This document shows, in pieces, positions 41,337 to 51,859 of a stretch of 64,000 bases of DNA (positions are counted from its first letter, which is position 1; every line of letters starts with the position of its first letter). The notes under the pieces are model-generated. The model saw only the letters and a program-made list of their open reading frames with translations. It did no database searches and was not told the origin of the DNA. The stretch spans positions 41,860,581 through 41,924,580 of the forward strand of contig OX442314.1 of assembly GCA_949358305.1 (NCBI GenBank). Reading direction: 5' to 3'. The stretch comes from Strigamia acuminata (lineage: Eukaryota > Arthropoda > Chilopoda > Geophilomorpha > Linotaeniidae). The translations under genes were made by a program, and so were the position numbers.

Positions 41337-41709
41337 ACCCGCCGCTGAGGTCCAGCTTCTGCATCACTTCTTCCTGGAACGCCGCTTTGTCGGTTTCCGG
41401 CCGTAGGAATATCTCCAGATCTTCTTCCTCTTCTTCCGTCAATGGAAAAACACTCCTCAGCATTCTGGAGACGAAGGGGCCTGGGACGTCGTCGCTCCAT
41501 GCAATGAGTCAGAATTCATTTCGGAGTGCGCCCCATACACTGTGTCCTATTCTTTTCTTTGTCCCCCATTGCTTCTGCACCGCTGAGGTGAACATTTTCC
41601 TTGCTGTCCATGCATCAAGTCTCTTTGGCTCGCAAATCCTTCTTACTCTTCGTGGTATCTTCTCCCGGAAGATGTTGTGGGCCGTTGCAGGAAGACAGAT
41701 GAATGCCAT
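41281..41709 (-). pseudogene. Unknown TE protein fragment with TEEEEEDLEIFLR block
   Basis: Two joined frames: 41709-41509 (NIFREKIPRRVRRICEPKR, LDAWTARKMFTSAVQKQWG), one stop, then LIAWSDDVPGPFVSRML and LTEEEEEDLEIFLRPETDKA. A related first part is found at 51475-51620 (WSTRKWLMSAAQNVGAPRKE) and a scrap at about 44960-45000. The second part is found at 37540-37625. This is a repeated TE family that I cannot name. The 3' part (SGGCGQISELMSKYFAYF) is repeated at 41800-41870. Confidence 0.55.
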
Positions 41710-41854
41710 AACTCCAGACTGTTGTTTGTTTGGTGTGCTAAACCAAATACACTAAAACGCGTGGCTGTTACTTCCAGCAACCAGCAATGTCGAAAGTAAG
41801 CAAAATATTTTGACATAAGTTCACTAATCTGTCCACACGCGCCGCTGAGTTCCA

Positions 41855-41960
41855 GCACGATTTCTGATTTCATCCACTGCTCGATTACGAATGACATTTA
41901 ACAAGAACGGTTCAAATTGGGCACCACCTACACTTGCCTCATGATTTAACGGTTCATTAA
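41855..41960 (-). repeat. Duplicate of part of the hAT fragment
   Basis: Closely matches 38205-38310 (TTCTGATTTCATCCACTGCTC ... CACTTGCCTCATGAT), with scattered substitutions. Confidence 0.85.
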
Positions 41961-41964
41961 TCTA

Positions 41965-43493
41965 TTAATTATTTTTCATATATACAGTATATATATTAAA
42001 AAAAAAACTTACAACAAGATCACATCTTCTTAGACCTGTACATTGTAACTGGATCTGAATTTGAAAGTAGTAAGGATGGCCTTTACTCAATTGAACTTGG
42101 CTTTTTGCAGTTTTTGAAAGAGGAAAGGACTTAAATGAATCGCAAGCTTGGCTTATTGATTTACACAAAATAGAGGTGTATGGACATTGAATCTCAAGAA
42201 GGTATGTCTCATTACTCAGTGTTACAATGCCATCAGGCGATGCAGCGAGAAAGGGATTGTTTACATCAACAAGCAGTCCACACTGATTTACTTGAACATT
42301 CATCAATATTTCATACTTTGCTCTTGCAACAGACTCTCGGGAGTTTCTCCAATTCATTGCGTCGTTTGGTACAGGGCCTACAGAACGTAAACTCTTTACT
42401 AAGTTTGCGGATAATGTTGTCTCGCTTCGACCTGCTATAGTCTTGGCATTAGATGCTGTTACTCTAATTCTTCTTTCTGCCAACCACCTAGCAGATTGTG
42501 ATTGTAGTCGTGTGGTTTCTTCTATTTCACGTTTTTGTTCCAAAGTAATACGAACTCTGTCATTATAATACAATTCACATGTAGCTTCTAAATCTGGCTC
42601 ATCAACTGCACCATAGTCTAAATCTGGTCTGCCTATTTCCATGGGTAATGTATCCGTTTCGGCGTTTGAGTAACATGCTTGTCATTGGAGTCGAACCTTT
42701 ATTGTGCCCGGGTATATCTTGTCTAAGCCATTGCTGAGCTGGCGTATTAAAAGCAAGAAGTGCCATCCGTACTCGTCTTTCATAGCTACCGCTCTTTGAA
42801 AAATAAACTCTCTTACCACCAATGGTTTTGGCAATAGCACTCATAAATGTCTCAGCTGGATTATTATTCATGTTGTAGATGAGCGTATTGCTTAAAGCTG
42901 CAAGTTGAGCTGCAGCATCTTCAATTGTAGTTATCATCAGTTCACTATAGCCTTTTGATTATCAGTTTCAGTATCTTGTTCACAGTCATCTTGTTCACAG
43001 TTTGTGTCATTTAGAATCGTTGCCGAATGCATGTCTTGGCAAGGCATTTAGCTTTCTTCTTAGAATGGAAACTTCATTCTGAGTAGCCATTCTTGAAGAA
43101 AGTATACCGTGTTTTGCATTTCTGGTTAGTGATACAATGTGTTCCTTCAGACATTTTCTTGCATCCACTTTTACTTTACGAGGAAAAAGTTTACTATTAT
43201 CTACTGCTTTTTCTAGCTTTTTCCTAAAATTACGAACTGCATAGGAATAGGAATGTATTTTTAGACTTGAAATGGGACTTTTCCAATGCAGTTTTAGCTG
43301 TTCTATTCAATAAACATGATGAAATGAATAATAAATGTGTGGCTTTGCATCCCCCTTTTGAAAAAGGTTTTTGACTGCAGGACAGATATATGCCTGTCAC
43401 TTTAACCTTGTTTTTGTTCCACAGGTAGCCATTTAGATCTCCATACATGAAATTTCCTGGCTTTCCAATTGGAATTTTTTCGAAAGATGTCAT
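41965..43493 (-). pseudogene. YqaJ-type nuclease gene of transposon origin, frameshifted
   Basis: Four minus-strand pieces follow in order. 43493-43230 is basic and unassigned. About 43240-43021 reads AVRNFRKKLEKAVDNSKLFP. 42937-42602 reads IYNMNNNPAETFMSAIAKTI and GGKRVYFSKSGSYERR, a block I associate with arthropod transposon proteins. 42642-41965 reads RWLAERRIRVTASNAK, FLAASPDGIV and LLEIQCPY. The Ser-Pro-Asp and Glu-x-Gln/Lys-Cys-Pro blocks match YqaJ/lambda-exonuclease folds (catalytic D and ExK; here ExQ, so the lysine is changed). At least two frameshifts. Without them it would be a two-domain protein of more than 400 residues. No flanking inverted repeats were found. Confidence 0.7.
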
Positions 43494-43828
43494 TTTTACT
43501 GAAAATTTGTAATGTGATTGTGAGTCCGTAACGAAGCGTTTGGTTTTGGTTTACTCAGTACACTACTTTATTTGACAGAAACAAGCCAATTCATACAAGT
43601 AAGAAATAACTTGTGAATATGTGATGGCTAGTGAAGGAATACAAACGTAGTGACCAGTCTTTGTGATGGCGTTGATAAACCGAATTACAAAAGGAAACAA
43701 TGTAATCGCTACTAAATATTTATGTTTGCTTTATTTATCTTTCCCACACAATGTTTCTCTGTTGGGTGGAAGGAAGTTTAAGCATTTTGATCTGTGTCTG
43801 AATAAAAACCCTTCACTTACGTGAGTGG

Positions 43829-44131
43829 CTAAATGTAAAACCTTAACTTACCTGATACCGTCGTATTGTTACAGAAGTAGCATATTACATTTTGACAACA
43901 TTTTTCGGCACAACTACAGCAGTAAGTGTGCCCACAAGGAATCGGGGTATACACAGCATCCGCCGCATAACAAATTTTGCAGTTCCCTGTTGACTGGTTC
44001 AGAAATTCTGCCAGATTTCTTCTGGTTCTGGGTCTGTGTGAGGTTGGGGCAGGATTGGTGGAAGTTGATTGTGACCTGGATGATGGAAACCAATTTTTAA
44101 TTAAAATAATCGATGCTTCACTGCAGCACAC
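43829..44131 (-). pseudogene. RING-finger exon
   Basis: The minus frame contains CKICYAADAVYTPIPCGHTY, then CCSCAEKC and VICYFCNN: a C3HC4-type RING with C-x2-C, C-x-H, C-x2-C and C-x2-C pairs visible. The upstream SQSTSTNPAPTSHRPRTRRN linker is copied without the RING at 45470-45560 and 50260-50340. It may be the last exon of a transposon-borne or IAP-like ubiquitin-ligase gene; the downstream sequence after TTVSGK looks like a splice donor region (CAGGTAAGT on the minus strand). Confidence 0.6.
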
Positions 44132-44145
44132 CGGTTAAAAAACGG
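44025..44145 (-). repeat. Dispersed repeat R2, copy A
   Basis: Shares GTGAGGTTGGGGCAGGATTG and GACCTGGATGATGGAAA with 45475-45700 and 50260-50460. Copies B and C extend into a GCC-trinucleotide-rich stretch that copy A lacks. Confidence 0.9.
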
Positions 44146-44587
44146 GTGTGCTCGTGTTTTCTTGCGTTTTTTCGTGCATCGCGAGATATACCGCGCACAA
44201 TTTGATTCATCTAATTCATTTGATTCAATCTAATTCACAACAACAGAACTTCATCGGATACTATTGTGATATTAAATGAATTCAAAGCAGAAACAATTAG
44301 ATAAACCGTAACTTGTGCTCTGCGCATGTGCGAATTCGTATAGCAATTGTAGAATTGTGATAATGTAATCACCGAAAACAAAATTCCGCGTTTTCAGTTT
44401 TCAATTCCGTGTTTTCAGTGTTCAATCACGAAACTAGGAGGTTGTTAGCCTTATTTTTACTGCGACGGTTTCGATCGGCTTGATTCTAATTCTTCTGTTG
44501 GGCTGGAGACTCACTCCAGTAGGAAGTGTGTGGTTTGCGTTTATTGCGGAGCTGTGTTATCTTGACTAGCATGCTGTACCAGAGTCA

Positions 44588-44985
44588 TGCGACAAGAGCT
44601 TTTTAATTATATCACCAGCTTTGCTTTTTCTAATAAAATTCAGAAAGCACTCTAATAAACATTCTTGTGTTGGGTATTCTTCACCAAACAGAATGCATAT
44701 CCGAAAAGCTTGTGATATTTTTAAAGGAAAAAAACCAAATCCATAAACCCTTTTGTCAAAATTTTGCCAACTTCACCCCACATATTTGGTAAAACTCAGT
44801 TGTGGCAATATGGAATTCACAGTTTGTATGAAGTTAAAGGAACAGTTAAATCTGTAGTCAAAGCAATAATGGCCAAAGTCAATCTTAGAAAAAGTTCAAT
44901 GGCTCAGTTGACTTCTAAAACATCCTTTGAAACCCTCTCCAATTCTGTTCTTGGTGCCCCAACCTTTTGAGCAGCGTTCTAATAA
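44588..44985 (-). repeat. Dispersed repeat R1, copy C
   Basis: Includes the R1 core and a further 170 bp (ATATTTGGTAAAACTCAGTTG ... TTCTTGGTGCCCCAAC) shared with copy E at 51260-51450, so the complete repeat is longer than in copies A and B. Confidence 0.85.
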
Positions 44986-45161
44986 CACATTGCCCATATT
45001 TTGAAAAAAATGTTTATCATAGAGAGAGAGAACCGTGCCGTGCCGTACATTTATTTTTAGTATCGATATTGTATTACTTGCGAGATACAATACATCCCAT
45101 TTGCTTTTTTTTTGTCTTTTAGGTAGCCTTCGCAATATAACTGGGTTCCTGGATTAAAACC

Positions 45162-45551
45162 CTATGGGATATCTTGTGAATGATATATTTTATATTGTTT
45201 TATATGTGTTTGCATCTTATGACATTCATAATCGCTCAAAAGATCGGTTAAATCGTTCTCTTCTTCTCCATTCAAACTTTGCTGGTCGCAGACAAGAGCT
45301 TTGTTAATTATTTCACCAGCTTTGCTTTTTCTTATAAAATTTAGAAAACACTCTAATAAACATTCTTGTGTTGGGTATTCTTCACCAAACAGAATGCATA
45401 CCAGAAAAGCTGGTGATAGTTTTAAAGGGAAAAAACCCAAATCCAAAAATCCTATTGTCAAAATTTTGCCAGATTTCTTCCGGTTCTGGGTCTGTGTGAG
45501 GTTGGGGCAGGATTGGTGGAAGTTGATTGTGACCTGGATGATGGAAATCAA
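45162..45551 (-). pseudogene. R1 coding segment, longest readable version (copy D)
   Basis: A 129-codon minus frame reads GEEYPTQECLLECFLNFIRK, AGEIINKALVCDQQSLNGEE and ENDLTDLLSDYECHKMQTHI. The acidic -DLxDLLSxYxCHxxxT pattern recalls a segment of the TE-amplified HECT-like (G2E3-like) proteins seen in aquatic animals; I hold that only weakly. It is joined upstream to R2 linker sequence. It lacks any catalytic part. Confidence 0.5.
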
Positions 45552-45700
45552 TTTTTAATTAAAATAATTGATGCTTCACTGCAGCACACCAGTTAAGAAA
45601 CGGCGTCGGCAGCTTCTTCGGCAGTGGCCACGGCGTCGCCATCGGCCGTCACTACGACCTCAGCTGCCGCCGCCGCCGACTGCGCCAAATGACGAATCTC
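45475..45700. repeat. Dispersed repeat R2, copy B
   Basis: As copy A, then continues through AAGAAACGGCGTCGGCAGCT and a GCCGCC-rich run, as does copy C at 50260-50460. Confidence 0.9.
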
Positions 45701-46399
45701 GCTCGCTTCTCTCCTTTCTTTCTGCTCTCGAAGTTCCTTCTCTCAGGCATTTCGGTGTCCGCAGCAACTTTCATCATGATGTGCAACCAAACGTGGTCTA
45801 GCACATCATTGCTATTGTCTTTCGACATTTTACGAAGTTTACAAGAAAAGGTTAAGCACGACTGGTCGCTGTTGGTCACAGTGAATAAGTGATTGGTCCA
45901 ACAAATGGCAGCGGTTAAGTACTGCAACCGGAAGGACGTTTTTTCGTATGGACCGCAGACGTTGTGGCACTTTCTTTACCACATCTAAAAGAAATAAAAA
46001 CAGTTAAAATTATGCAAAATGAATGTTCATATTAACTAACCTTCAAATGATCAATTGTAATATTTGCAGTTGTTATCAAAAGTTGTTTTATAAATCTTAT
46101 GGAAACACCGTAGGCCATGGCCTTCAGAAACTCGAGTTCGTTCAGCGTACGGTCTTCAAACTTGATCATAAGATTCTTCACACACGTATCGTTCAGCGAG
46201 TACGACTTGCCAGACTATGCACCTGTTGTGCGAAGTTAACCACAGCTGTGTGGTCGACTTGCGACAAGGCGACCACAAAGTGGACAGGAAGTGTGTGTTT
46301 TCCAAGCGTTGCAGGAAGAGATGAATGCCATGACTCCAGACTGTTGTTTGTTCAGTGTGCTAAACCAAATACACTAAAACGCGTGGCTGAAGACAAGGG

Positions 46400-46725
46400 C
46401 ATGATTTGCCAATTGTGTTTTGGATTTTTCGGGAGTGAAATCACCAAAATCAGCAAAACCATTAACAGATTGAGTAGTATTTTCATAATTCAGTTTCTCA
46501 TAACTTTACTTCGTCAAAAATAAGTACTCCAAACTGTTGATTAATTGATTTGCTTGCAAAATGGTTTTTGATGGAATATATTTCCAATCAATGAGTCCAT
46601 CGTTGCTTAATACTTCCAATTCTCTGTATAACTTCCTTCTGCCACTGCTGCCGATCCGGTGTTGGGGTGTCTCTATTTTTTTTCTTCCTTTTGTAAGTTA
46701 GGTGTCGAAGAGACCTTTAAACTTT
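46400..46725 (-). pseudogene. P-element/THAP9-like transposase fragment
   Basis: The minus strand shows GVLIFDEVK (first catalytic block) and, after a frameshift and stops, NYENTTQSVNGFADFGD, then SKTQLANHALVF. This is the family's LxYxxxxxxVxGFxDxG...AxHALVFMV order. The stretch 46650-46725 duplicates 17537-17612, linking it to the 16-kb remnant. Confidence 0.65.
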
Positions 46726-46839
46726 TCTTTACAGTTTTTACCTTTGAATGAAAACAAAATAAATAAATTAGATGATAAAAACGTGAAAATCCTGTTTTAC
46801 TATCCAATTGTTGGGCAATTTTTGCCAAATTTCCTTTTT

Positions 46840-47100
46840 TGTTTTATCATTCTTGAAGTCGATGTTTCTTTTATCAAACAAACACGGATGATAACGGATA
46901 ATGCATACTTTTGACCACTACTGTATATATTTAAGCAATTCACATCAAAACCAGGATGATCAGTAATGCAGTTCAAGGAATTATTTGGATCTGTTATACA
47001 ATCAACCATTTTTTTTGTAAGATTTGCAGCATACATTTTTCTTGGAATTAGGCATTGCTGCACATTTATCACATTTACACCTATAAAATTCAGTGTTATA
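46840..47100 (-). pseudogene. P2X7-cytoplasmic-domain-like TE fragment
   Basis: One minus frame reads FYRCKCDKCAAMPNSKKNVC, then CKSYKK. The next, after a frameshift, reads VDCITDPNNSLNCITDHPGF, then DVNCLN. The cysteine pattern RCxCxxC...MP....CC...CIT.HPGF...CLN is that of the zinc-binding domain shared by the P2X7 C-terminus and many invertebrate transposon proteins. One frameshift; flanking partners lost. Confidence 0.65.
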
Positions 47101-47893
47101 AGGAATGGATGTAAAATCCAACACACTCTCGAAAAACAGACATGCTGGAATTCCAAGTCTGCTGGTCCTCAGTTAAAATTGCATTTGAGAATGGTCTCAT
47201 CAATTGTTCTTGTAATGGGTAACCTTCATTCCCATATAAACAGAATCCCTTACAGTATACTTTCATCTGGTCATGTAGCATAAATGCATCCTGGCGTCTG
47301 CCAGAATATGGCAAACTTAAATGCAATAACACCACCCCATTTGGCAGGGCGATAGATTGAAATTTTAAACAGTGCTGCCTTTTATGTCCACTGTAAAGTT
47401 CACGCTGGTGTTTTCCTGGTCTGCAAATAGGCCGAGCTGTGCCATCCAGCATTCTGATACAATTATTGATTGGAGCTCCCATGTTATGGATTATTGCTGC
47501 TATTTCCACTTGCAGTTCTCAGGTGAACCATTTATTTAGTCCAAAATCAAGAAGCAAAAATCCCCACTTGTCGTGTACAAATCCACTGATTTCTTTAAGC
47601 AGTTTGCTGATAGATGAAAAATGCATCCCAAATAAACTTTGCATTTCTTTAAGTCTATTGGGATAAGAAAATCGCCGCAACACCCGCAGGTTAAAAAAAA
47701 AATTATATTTTTGAATTTCTAGTACATTTTAATACTATTACCATCTGTTATGTGCTGATTTGTAGTTTCAAATCGATGTGGAAATTTCAGAGCTGTAGCT
47801 AAGGTCATTATATCCATTCTTTCAAATCTGAACAAATAATTGAAATTGGCCTCTGGTATTGCATGTACTTGTATATCAAACTTGGTTGTTGTA

Positions 47894-49415
47894 CAACCCC
47901 CGGACAAAAGTCCTGCAACAGAGCAATTTTTTCACTTACTTCAAACTTTGATGGCATCTAGCATAAAAACCATGACAGCTAGAGCAATTAAACTTTAAAA
48001 ATTGAAAAGCCCTATCTTTTTAGACTAGAATCACTTTATAACATCAGCTGAAAACATCTTTATTCAGTACGAAAAAAATAAAAATAAAAAATACACCAGA
48101 GACAAAAGTCCTGCAACACAACAAAATTGGTACAAAAGTCCTGCAACTTTCTTCTCAGTACTTCGTGGCTCCACCTCTAGCTTTCAAAACTGCTGTAATC
48201 CTTCTAGGGATGGATACTATTAAGGTCCGGTGAGTTTCCTGGCCAGTCCAACACATCAATTCCCATACTTTCACCCTATGAGCAGGCGCACCATCTTGTT
48301 GGTAGATGTAACTGCCATCCGGAAAATAGTGTTTGGCGGTTGGAATGAGGCAATTATCCAAAACATTGATGTAAACCTCTGCATTAATGCTTTGTTTCAC
48401 AGTTTCTAAGCTTCCAAGTCCGTTTACTGTCATGGTTCCATAAACCATTATCCCAGGTGCAAATTTGACAGTCTTTGAAATGCAATGGGGATGGAATTCT
48501 TCTCCCTTTTTTCTTAAAACTGTAGTTTTCCCATCTTTAAACAAACAAAATTGCGACTCATCGCTGAAGATAACTTGTCTCCACTGTTAAACAGTCCAAT
48601 CTTTATGTTTCTGACACCATAAAACTCGTTTTTTTTTGCATTGCACGTGTGAGAAGTGGCTTCTTCTTTGCAACTCGAAATCCATATCCCATTTCCTGGA
48701 GTCGGCGCCTTGTTAATTTTTCAGATACAGGTTTTTTTATTATATCAATCCATTTAGCTGTTATTTTTCTGGCAGAATCTTTCCTGGATTTCTTCACAAG
48801 ACTTCTGAGGATGTTGTCTTCTGTCTTTTTGTATGGCGTGGACGACCTGACCTTAATCTCGCATTGCATTTTCCGGTTTCTTCATGAGTCTTGATAATTC
48901 TGCCCAAAGTCGAACGATGAATTCCTATTTGACTTGCAATTTGTGCATTGGAAATGCCTTCGGAATGCTTTTTAATTATTAATTTTCTCACTCCGAACTC
49001 AATAGGTGTGCATTTTGCAGCCATTGCTTAAAAAGCTTATTGCTTACAAAATTAGTGAATGATAGGCAATCACTTGCAAATATGCAAATTATTATACAGT
49101 ATATCACGTGTATGGTTTATGCCAATCCCATATATTGAGGGGAAAGAGAGTTTTAGCAGAAGTTGCAGGACTTTTGTACCAATTTTGTTGTGTTGCAGGA
49201 CTTTTGTCTCTGGTGTATTTTTTATTTTTGTTTTTTTCGTACTGAATAAAGATGTTTTCAGCTGATGTTATAAAGTGATTCCAGTCTAAAAAGATAGGGC
49301 TTTTCAATTTTTAAAGTTTAATTGCTCTAGCTGTCATGGTTTTTATGCTAGATGCCATCAAAGTTTGAAGTAAGTGAAAAAATTGCTCTGTTGCAGGACT
49401 TTTGTCCGGGGGCTG
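47894..49415 (-). mobile_element. Tc1/mariner element with 254-bp IR/DR termini
   Basis: A 1522-bp element flanked by TA (47892-47893, 49416-49417). The ends are CAACCCCCGG and CCGGGGGCTG, one mismatch apart. The inverted repeats run 47894-48147 and 49162-49415, 254 bp each, near-identical. Each contains three copies of ACAAAAGTCCTGCAAC (left 47904, 48102 and 48132; right mirror copies ending about 49178, 49207 and 49407), the likely transposase-binding sites. It sits inside a Harbinger transposase exon. Confidence 0.93.
48155..49024 (-). pseudogene. Tc1-like transposase, broken
   Basis: N-terminal paired-like helix-turn-helix (49024-48794) reads GVRKLIIKKHSEGISNAQIA, IGIHRSTLGRII and then GRPRHTKRQKT. 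After a frameshift, 48869-48603 continues with EDNILRSLVKKSRKDSARKI. Then come a stop after QKHKDWTV, VIFSDESQFCLF (first catalytic Asp), YIYQQDGAPAH (second Asp) and the usual last SIPRR, AVLKARGGATKY. Only about 20 residues lie between the second Asp block and SIPRR, so the third acidic residue (the NPIEN region) has been deleted. It could not catalyse its own movement. Confidence 0.88.
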
Positions 49416-49578
49416 TATACAACACTTTTTGTTGTTTGAGCACCTTCTGCATGCCTGTAAAAATGGCATAATCTTCTATATTTGCCTCATCAAATAATGC
49501 TAAACTGCTTATAGAATCCATGTTGTTTTGAAAAAGTTGAGAATTTGGTCGAAATTTAGCCGTCAGAAATGTACACAA

Positions 49579-50259
49579 ACCCGAAATTCATCAAAATCTT
49601 ACCAAATAAAAATGCAAATTTAAATTCAAATTTAAATTTATTAATACACTTCATAAATACAGAAATAAATGCGCTAAATTTCCCTACTTCAAACACATCA
49701 AACGTTCTATAGTGAACCACCGATCGAGTCGAGTGTGATCGCGCTCAACAATCAATCGCAAAATGGCTGCCTCGCTTCTCGGTCCTCACCCGACCAGCTC
49801 TCACCAACAAATGGCACAATCCTGTCTGTGCACAACATCTTTATATAGACTACACTATATATACCCAGTACTAGGATATATACAGACCTATACCTATATA
49901 TTAATAAATATACACTTTTGTACCTTGATACAAATAAGTAGGCTTAACTTTAACATTGAATTGCATGTTAATCTGGGAACAAGTAGCGAAAATGACGTTT
50001 TCACTATCACTCCATCATCTGAGATCTTCACCTCAGCTCTTTAGTATTGCAGTATTTACTCGCCAGAGTGTCATTTACTACTTATTCTTGTTTGATCGTC
50101 CTCTTTTGGAATTTTTCTAGCCATTGTTCCGTTTGTTCCGCCAATGGTCTCTGCTTAAATTCGTCAGCTAATCTTTTGATGTCATTCACTGCTTCGTGGT
50201 GTAATCTTCACTCCGAGCTTTAGCAAATTCAAAAAATGTCCGTAATTGGTTCTTGGTCT
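49579..50259. other. No supportable gene
   Basis: AT-rich. A plus frame at 49763-50044 has no recognisable motif. Nothing else seen. Confidence 0.5.
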
Positions 50260-50460
50260 GTGAGGTTGGGGCAGGATTGGTGGAAGTTGATTGTGACCTG
50301 GATGATGGAAATCAATTTTTAATTAAAATAATCGATGCTTCACTGCAGCACACCGGTTAAGAAACGGCGTCGGCAGCTTCTTCGGCAGTGGCCACGGCGT
50401 CGCCATCGGCCGACACTACGACCTCAGCCGCCGCCGCCGCCGCCGACTCGCGCGTTGCTG
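50260..50460 (-). repeat. Dispersed repeat R2, copy C
   Basis: Extends from the GTGAGGTTGGGGCAGGATTG word through a (GCC)n-rich stretch. On the minus strand it carries the STSTNPAPTS linker but leads into TKNQLRTFFEFAKARSEDYT instead of the RING seen at 43829-44131. Confidence 0.9.
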
Positions 50461-50783
50461 TGGCAACCGCCGTGGCCGCCATGACCAAACCCAACACCGG
50501 GTCATCTACTCGAACGGCAAACCCAACCGACCCAGTCGCACCGCGCACTCTTCAGCTTCCGCCGCCGCACGGAGTGCCATAATTCGCTGCGTTAGTATCG
50601 GCGGCTGTGGTGGCGACGGAAGGCTGCAACGAAAAAGGCGAAAAAAATTACAACCAAACGACCAATCGTGTTAATTTGCAATTTACCCACCTCGGTTGGG
50701 CGTTGCTGATGCGGAGTGTTGAGGATGGGGCAGCGTCGAAGCTTTTGTGCATGATTGTTTTTCGGTGTTGTTTTCCATCGCGG

Positions 50784-51365
50784 TTAATAAGTGTGCCTAA
50801 CCCTAACAGCTGAGTATTGATCGAGGTTTTCATTTTCCTGATCGAGGTTTCCATTTTCCTGATCGAGGTTTTCATTTTCCTGATCGAGGTTTTCATTTTC
50901 AAGATATGCATTCCGTAATTCATTTTCCTGATCGAGGTTTTCATTTTCAAGATTTGCATTCCGGAATTCATTTTCCTGATCGAAGTTTTCATTTTCAAGA
51001 TTTGGATTTTGCAATTCATTTTCTGGATCGAGGTTTTCATTTTCAGGATTTGCATTTTCCAACTCATTTTCCCTTCGTGATTTCCAATACTGTTGCAATT
51101 GTCTACCAGGCTTTGATTTCACAAAGCACCCTAATAAAAATTCCTGTGTTGGGTATTTTTTACCAAACAGAATACATATCCGAAAAGCTTGTGATATTTT
51201 TAAAGGAAAAAAACCAAATCTAAAAACCCTTTTGTTAAAATTTTGCCAACTGCACACCACATATTTGGTGAAACTCAGTTGTGGCAATATGGAATTCACA
51301 GTTGGTCTGTATGAAGTTAAAGGAACGGTTAAATTTGTAGTCAAAGCAATAATGGCCAATGTCAA
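50784..51365 (-). CDS. Open frame fusing an R1 segment to an ENLDQEN repeat
   Basis: 193 codons. The N-terminal part is R1 (FGFFPLKISQAFRICILFGK, YPTQEFLLGCF) and the C-terminal part is a degenerate array built from ENENLDQEN and ELRNANLEN units, encoded by 18-bp TTTTCATTTTCCTGATCGAGG-like and longer 60-bp DNA units at 50820-51070. It is acidic, polar and coiled-coil prone. It may be nothing more than a minisatellite that happens to be open, but the frame is kept across both unit sizes. Function unknown. Confidence 0.35.
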   Translation of the reverse strand: MTLAIIALTTNLTVPLTSYRPTVNSILPQLSFTKYVVCSWQNFNKRVFRFGFFPLKISQAFRICILFGKKYPTQEFLLGCFVKSKPGRQLQQYWKSRRENELENANPENENLDPENELQNPNLENENFDQENEFRNANLENENLDQENELRNAYLENENLDQENENLDQENGNLDQENENLDQYSAVRVRHTY

Positions 51366-51453
51366 TCTTAGAAAAACTTCAATGACTCAGTTGACTCTTA
51401 AAACATCCTTTGAAACCCTTTCCAATTCTTTTCTTGGTGCCCCTACGTTTTGA
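51110..51453 (-). repeat. Dispersed repeat R1, copy E
   Basis: R1 core plus the extension shared with copy C (AAACTCAGTTGTGGCAATAT and TCTTGGTGCCCCTACG). The minus strand continues into ERVSKDVLRVN and, further upstream at 51460-51600, the DAWSTRKWLMSAAQ block related to 41509-41709. This places these pieces in one original protein. Confidence 0.8.
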
Positions 51454-51595
51454 GCGGCGGACATCAGCCACTTCCTAGTGCTCCATGCATCGTATTCTTC
51501 TGATTCGAATATTTCTCTGATTTAATCCGATATATTTCCTCTGATGATGTTGTGGGTGGTAAACGCCGTGTCCGGCAACGCATCCCACGATGTTA

Positions 51596-51859
51596 TCAAA
51601 ATTTACACAGGAAAGGCTTTTCACCACTGTATTCGCGGGTGGATCTCCAGGTCCCATTTGGAAAAAAATACTTTTTATAAATGGCACTGTTATTTGACTT
51701 TACTTTGTCATGGACTTCAGTCCGATGTTTTGATAAATTTGCACTAGATTTGAAAAACTTTTTGCACACATTACATTCCTGCTCTAATTTGCATTCTTTT
51801 TGGTGGAAGTTTAAATGACGCAAGTGACTAAAGTTTTTCCCACATCTGTCGAACTGCAT
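51596..51859 (-). pseudogene. C2H2 zinc-finger fragment
   Basis: The minus frame reads MQFDRCGKNFSHLRHLNFHQ then ECNVCKKFFKSSANLSKHRT and EVH. The second finger is complete (C-x2-C-x12-H-x4-H). In the first, the initial cysteine is replaced (FDRC). The C-terminal YSGEKPFLCKF is a further linker, in reverse sense to a normal array end. The upstream part ends at a probable acceptor near 51860. The rest of the gene is not found. Confidence 0.55.

Larger units (their letters stand above)
47096..49578 (-). pseudogene. PIF/Harbinger transposase gene interrupted by a Tc1 element
   Basis: Exon 1 begins on the right (MDSISSLALFDEANIEDYAI), is cut after KVLYT by the Tc1 element, and resumes in frame at 47891 (FDIQVHAIPEANFNYLFRFE, RMDIMTLATAL). 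A GATG|GTAATA donor near 47741 and a CCCAATAG acceptor at 47655-47656 suggest an intron. Exon 2 reads RLKEMQSLFGMHFSSISKLL, one stop, then RMLDGTARPICRPGKHQREL and YSGHKRQHCLKFQ (first Asp), FCLYGNEGYPLQEQL (second Asp changed to Asn) and NSSMSVF. The final Glu block is lost at a junction near 47120. It is a DDE_Tnp_4-type nuclease, inactivated by insertion, stop, Asp-to-Asn change and truncation. Confidence 0.8.
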
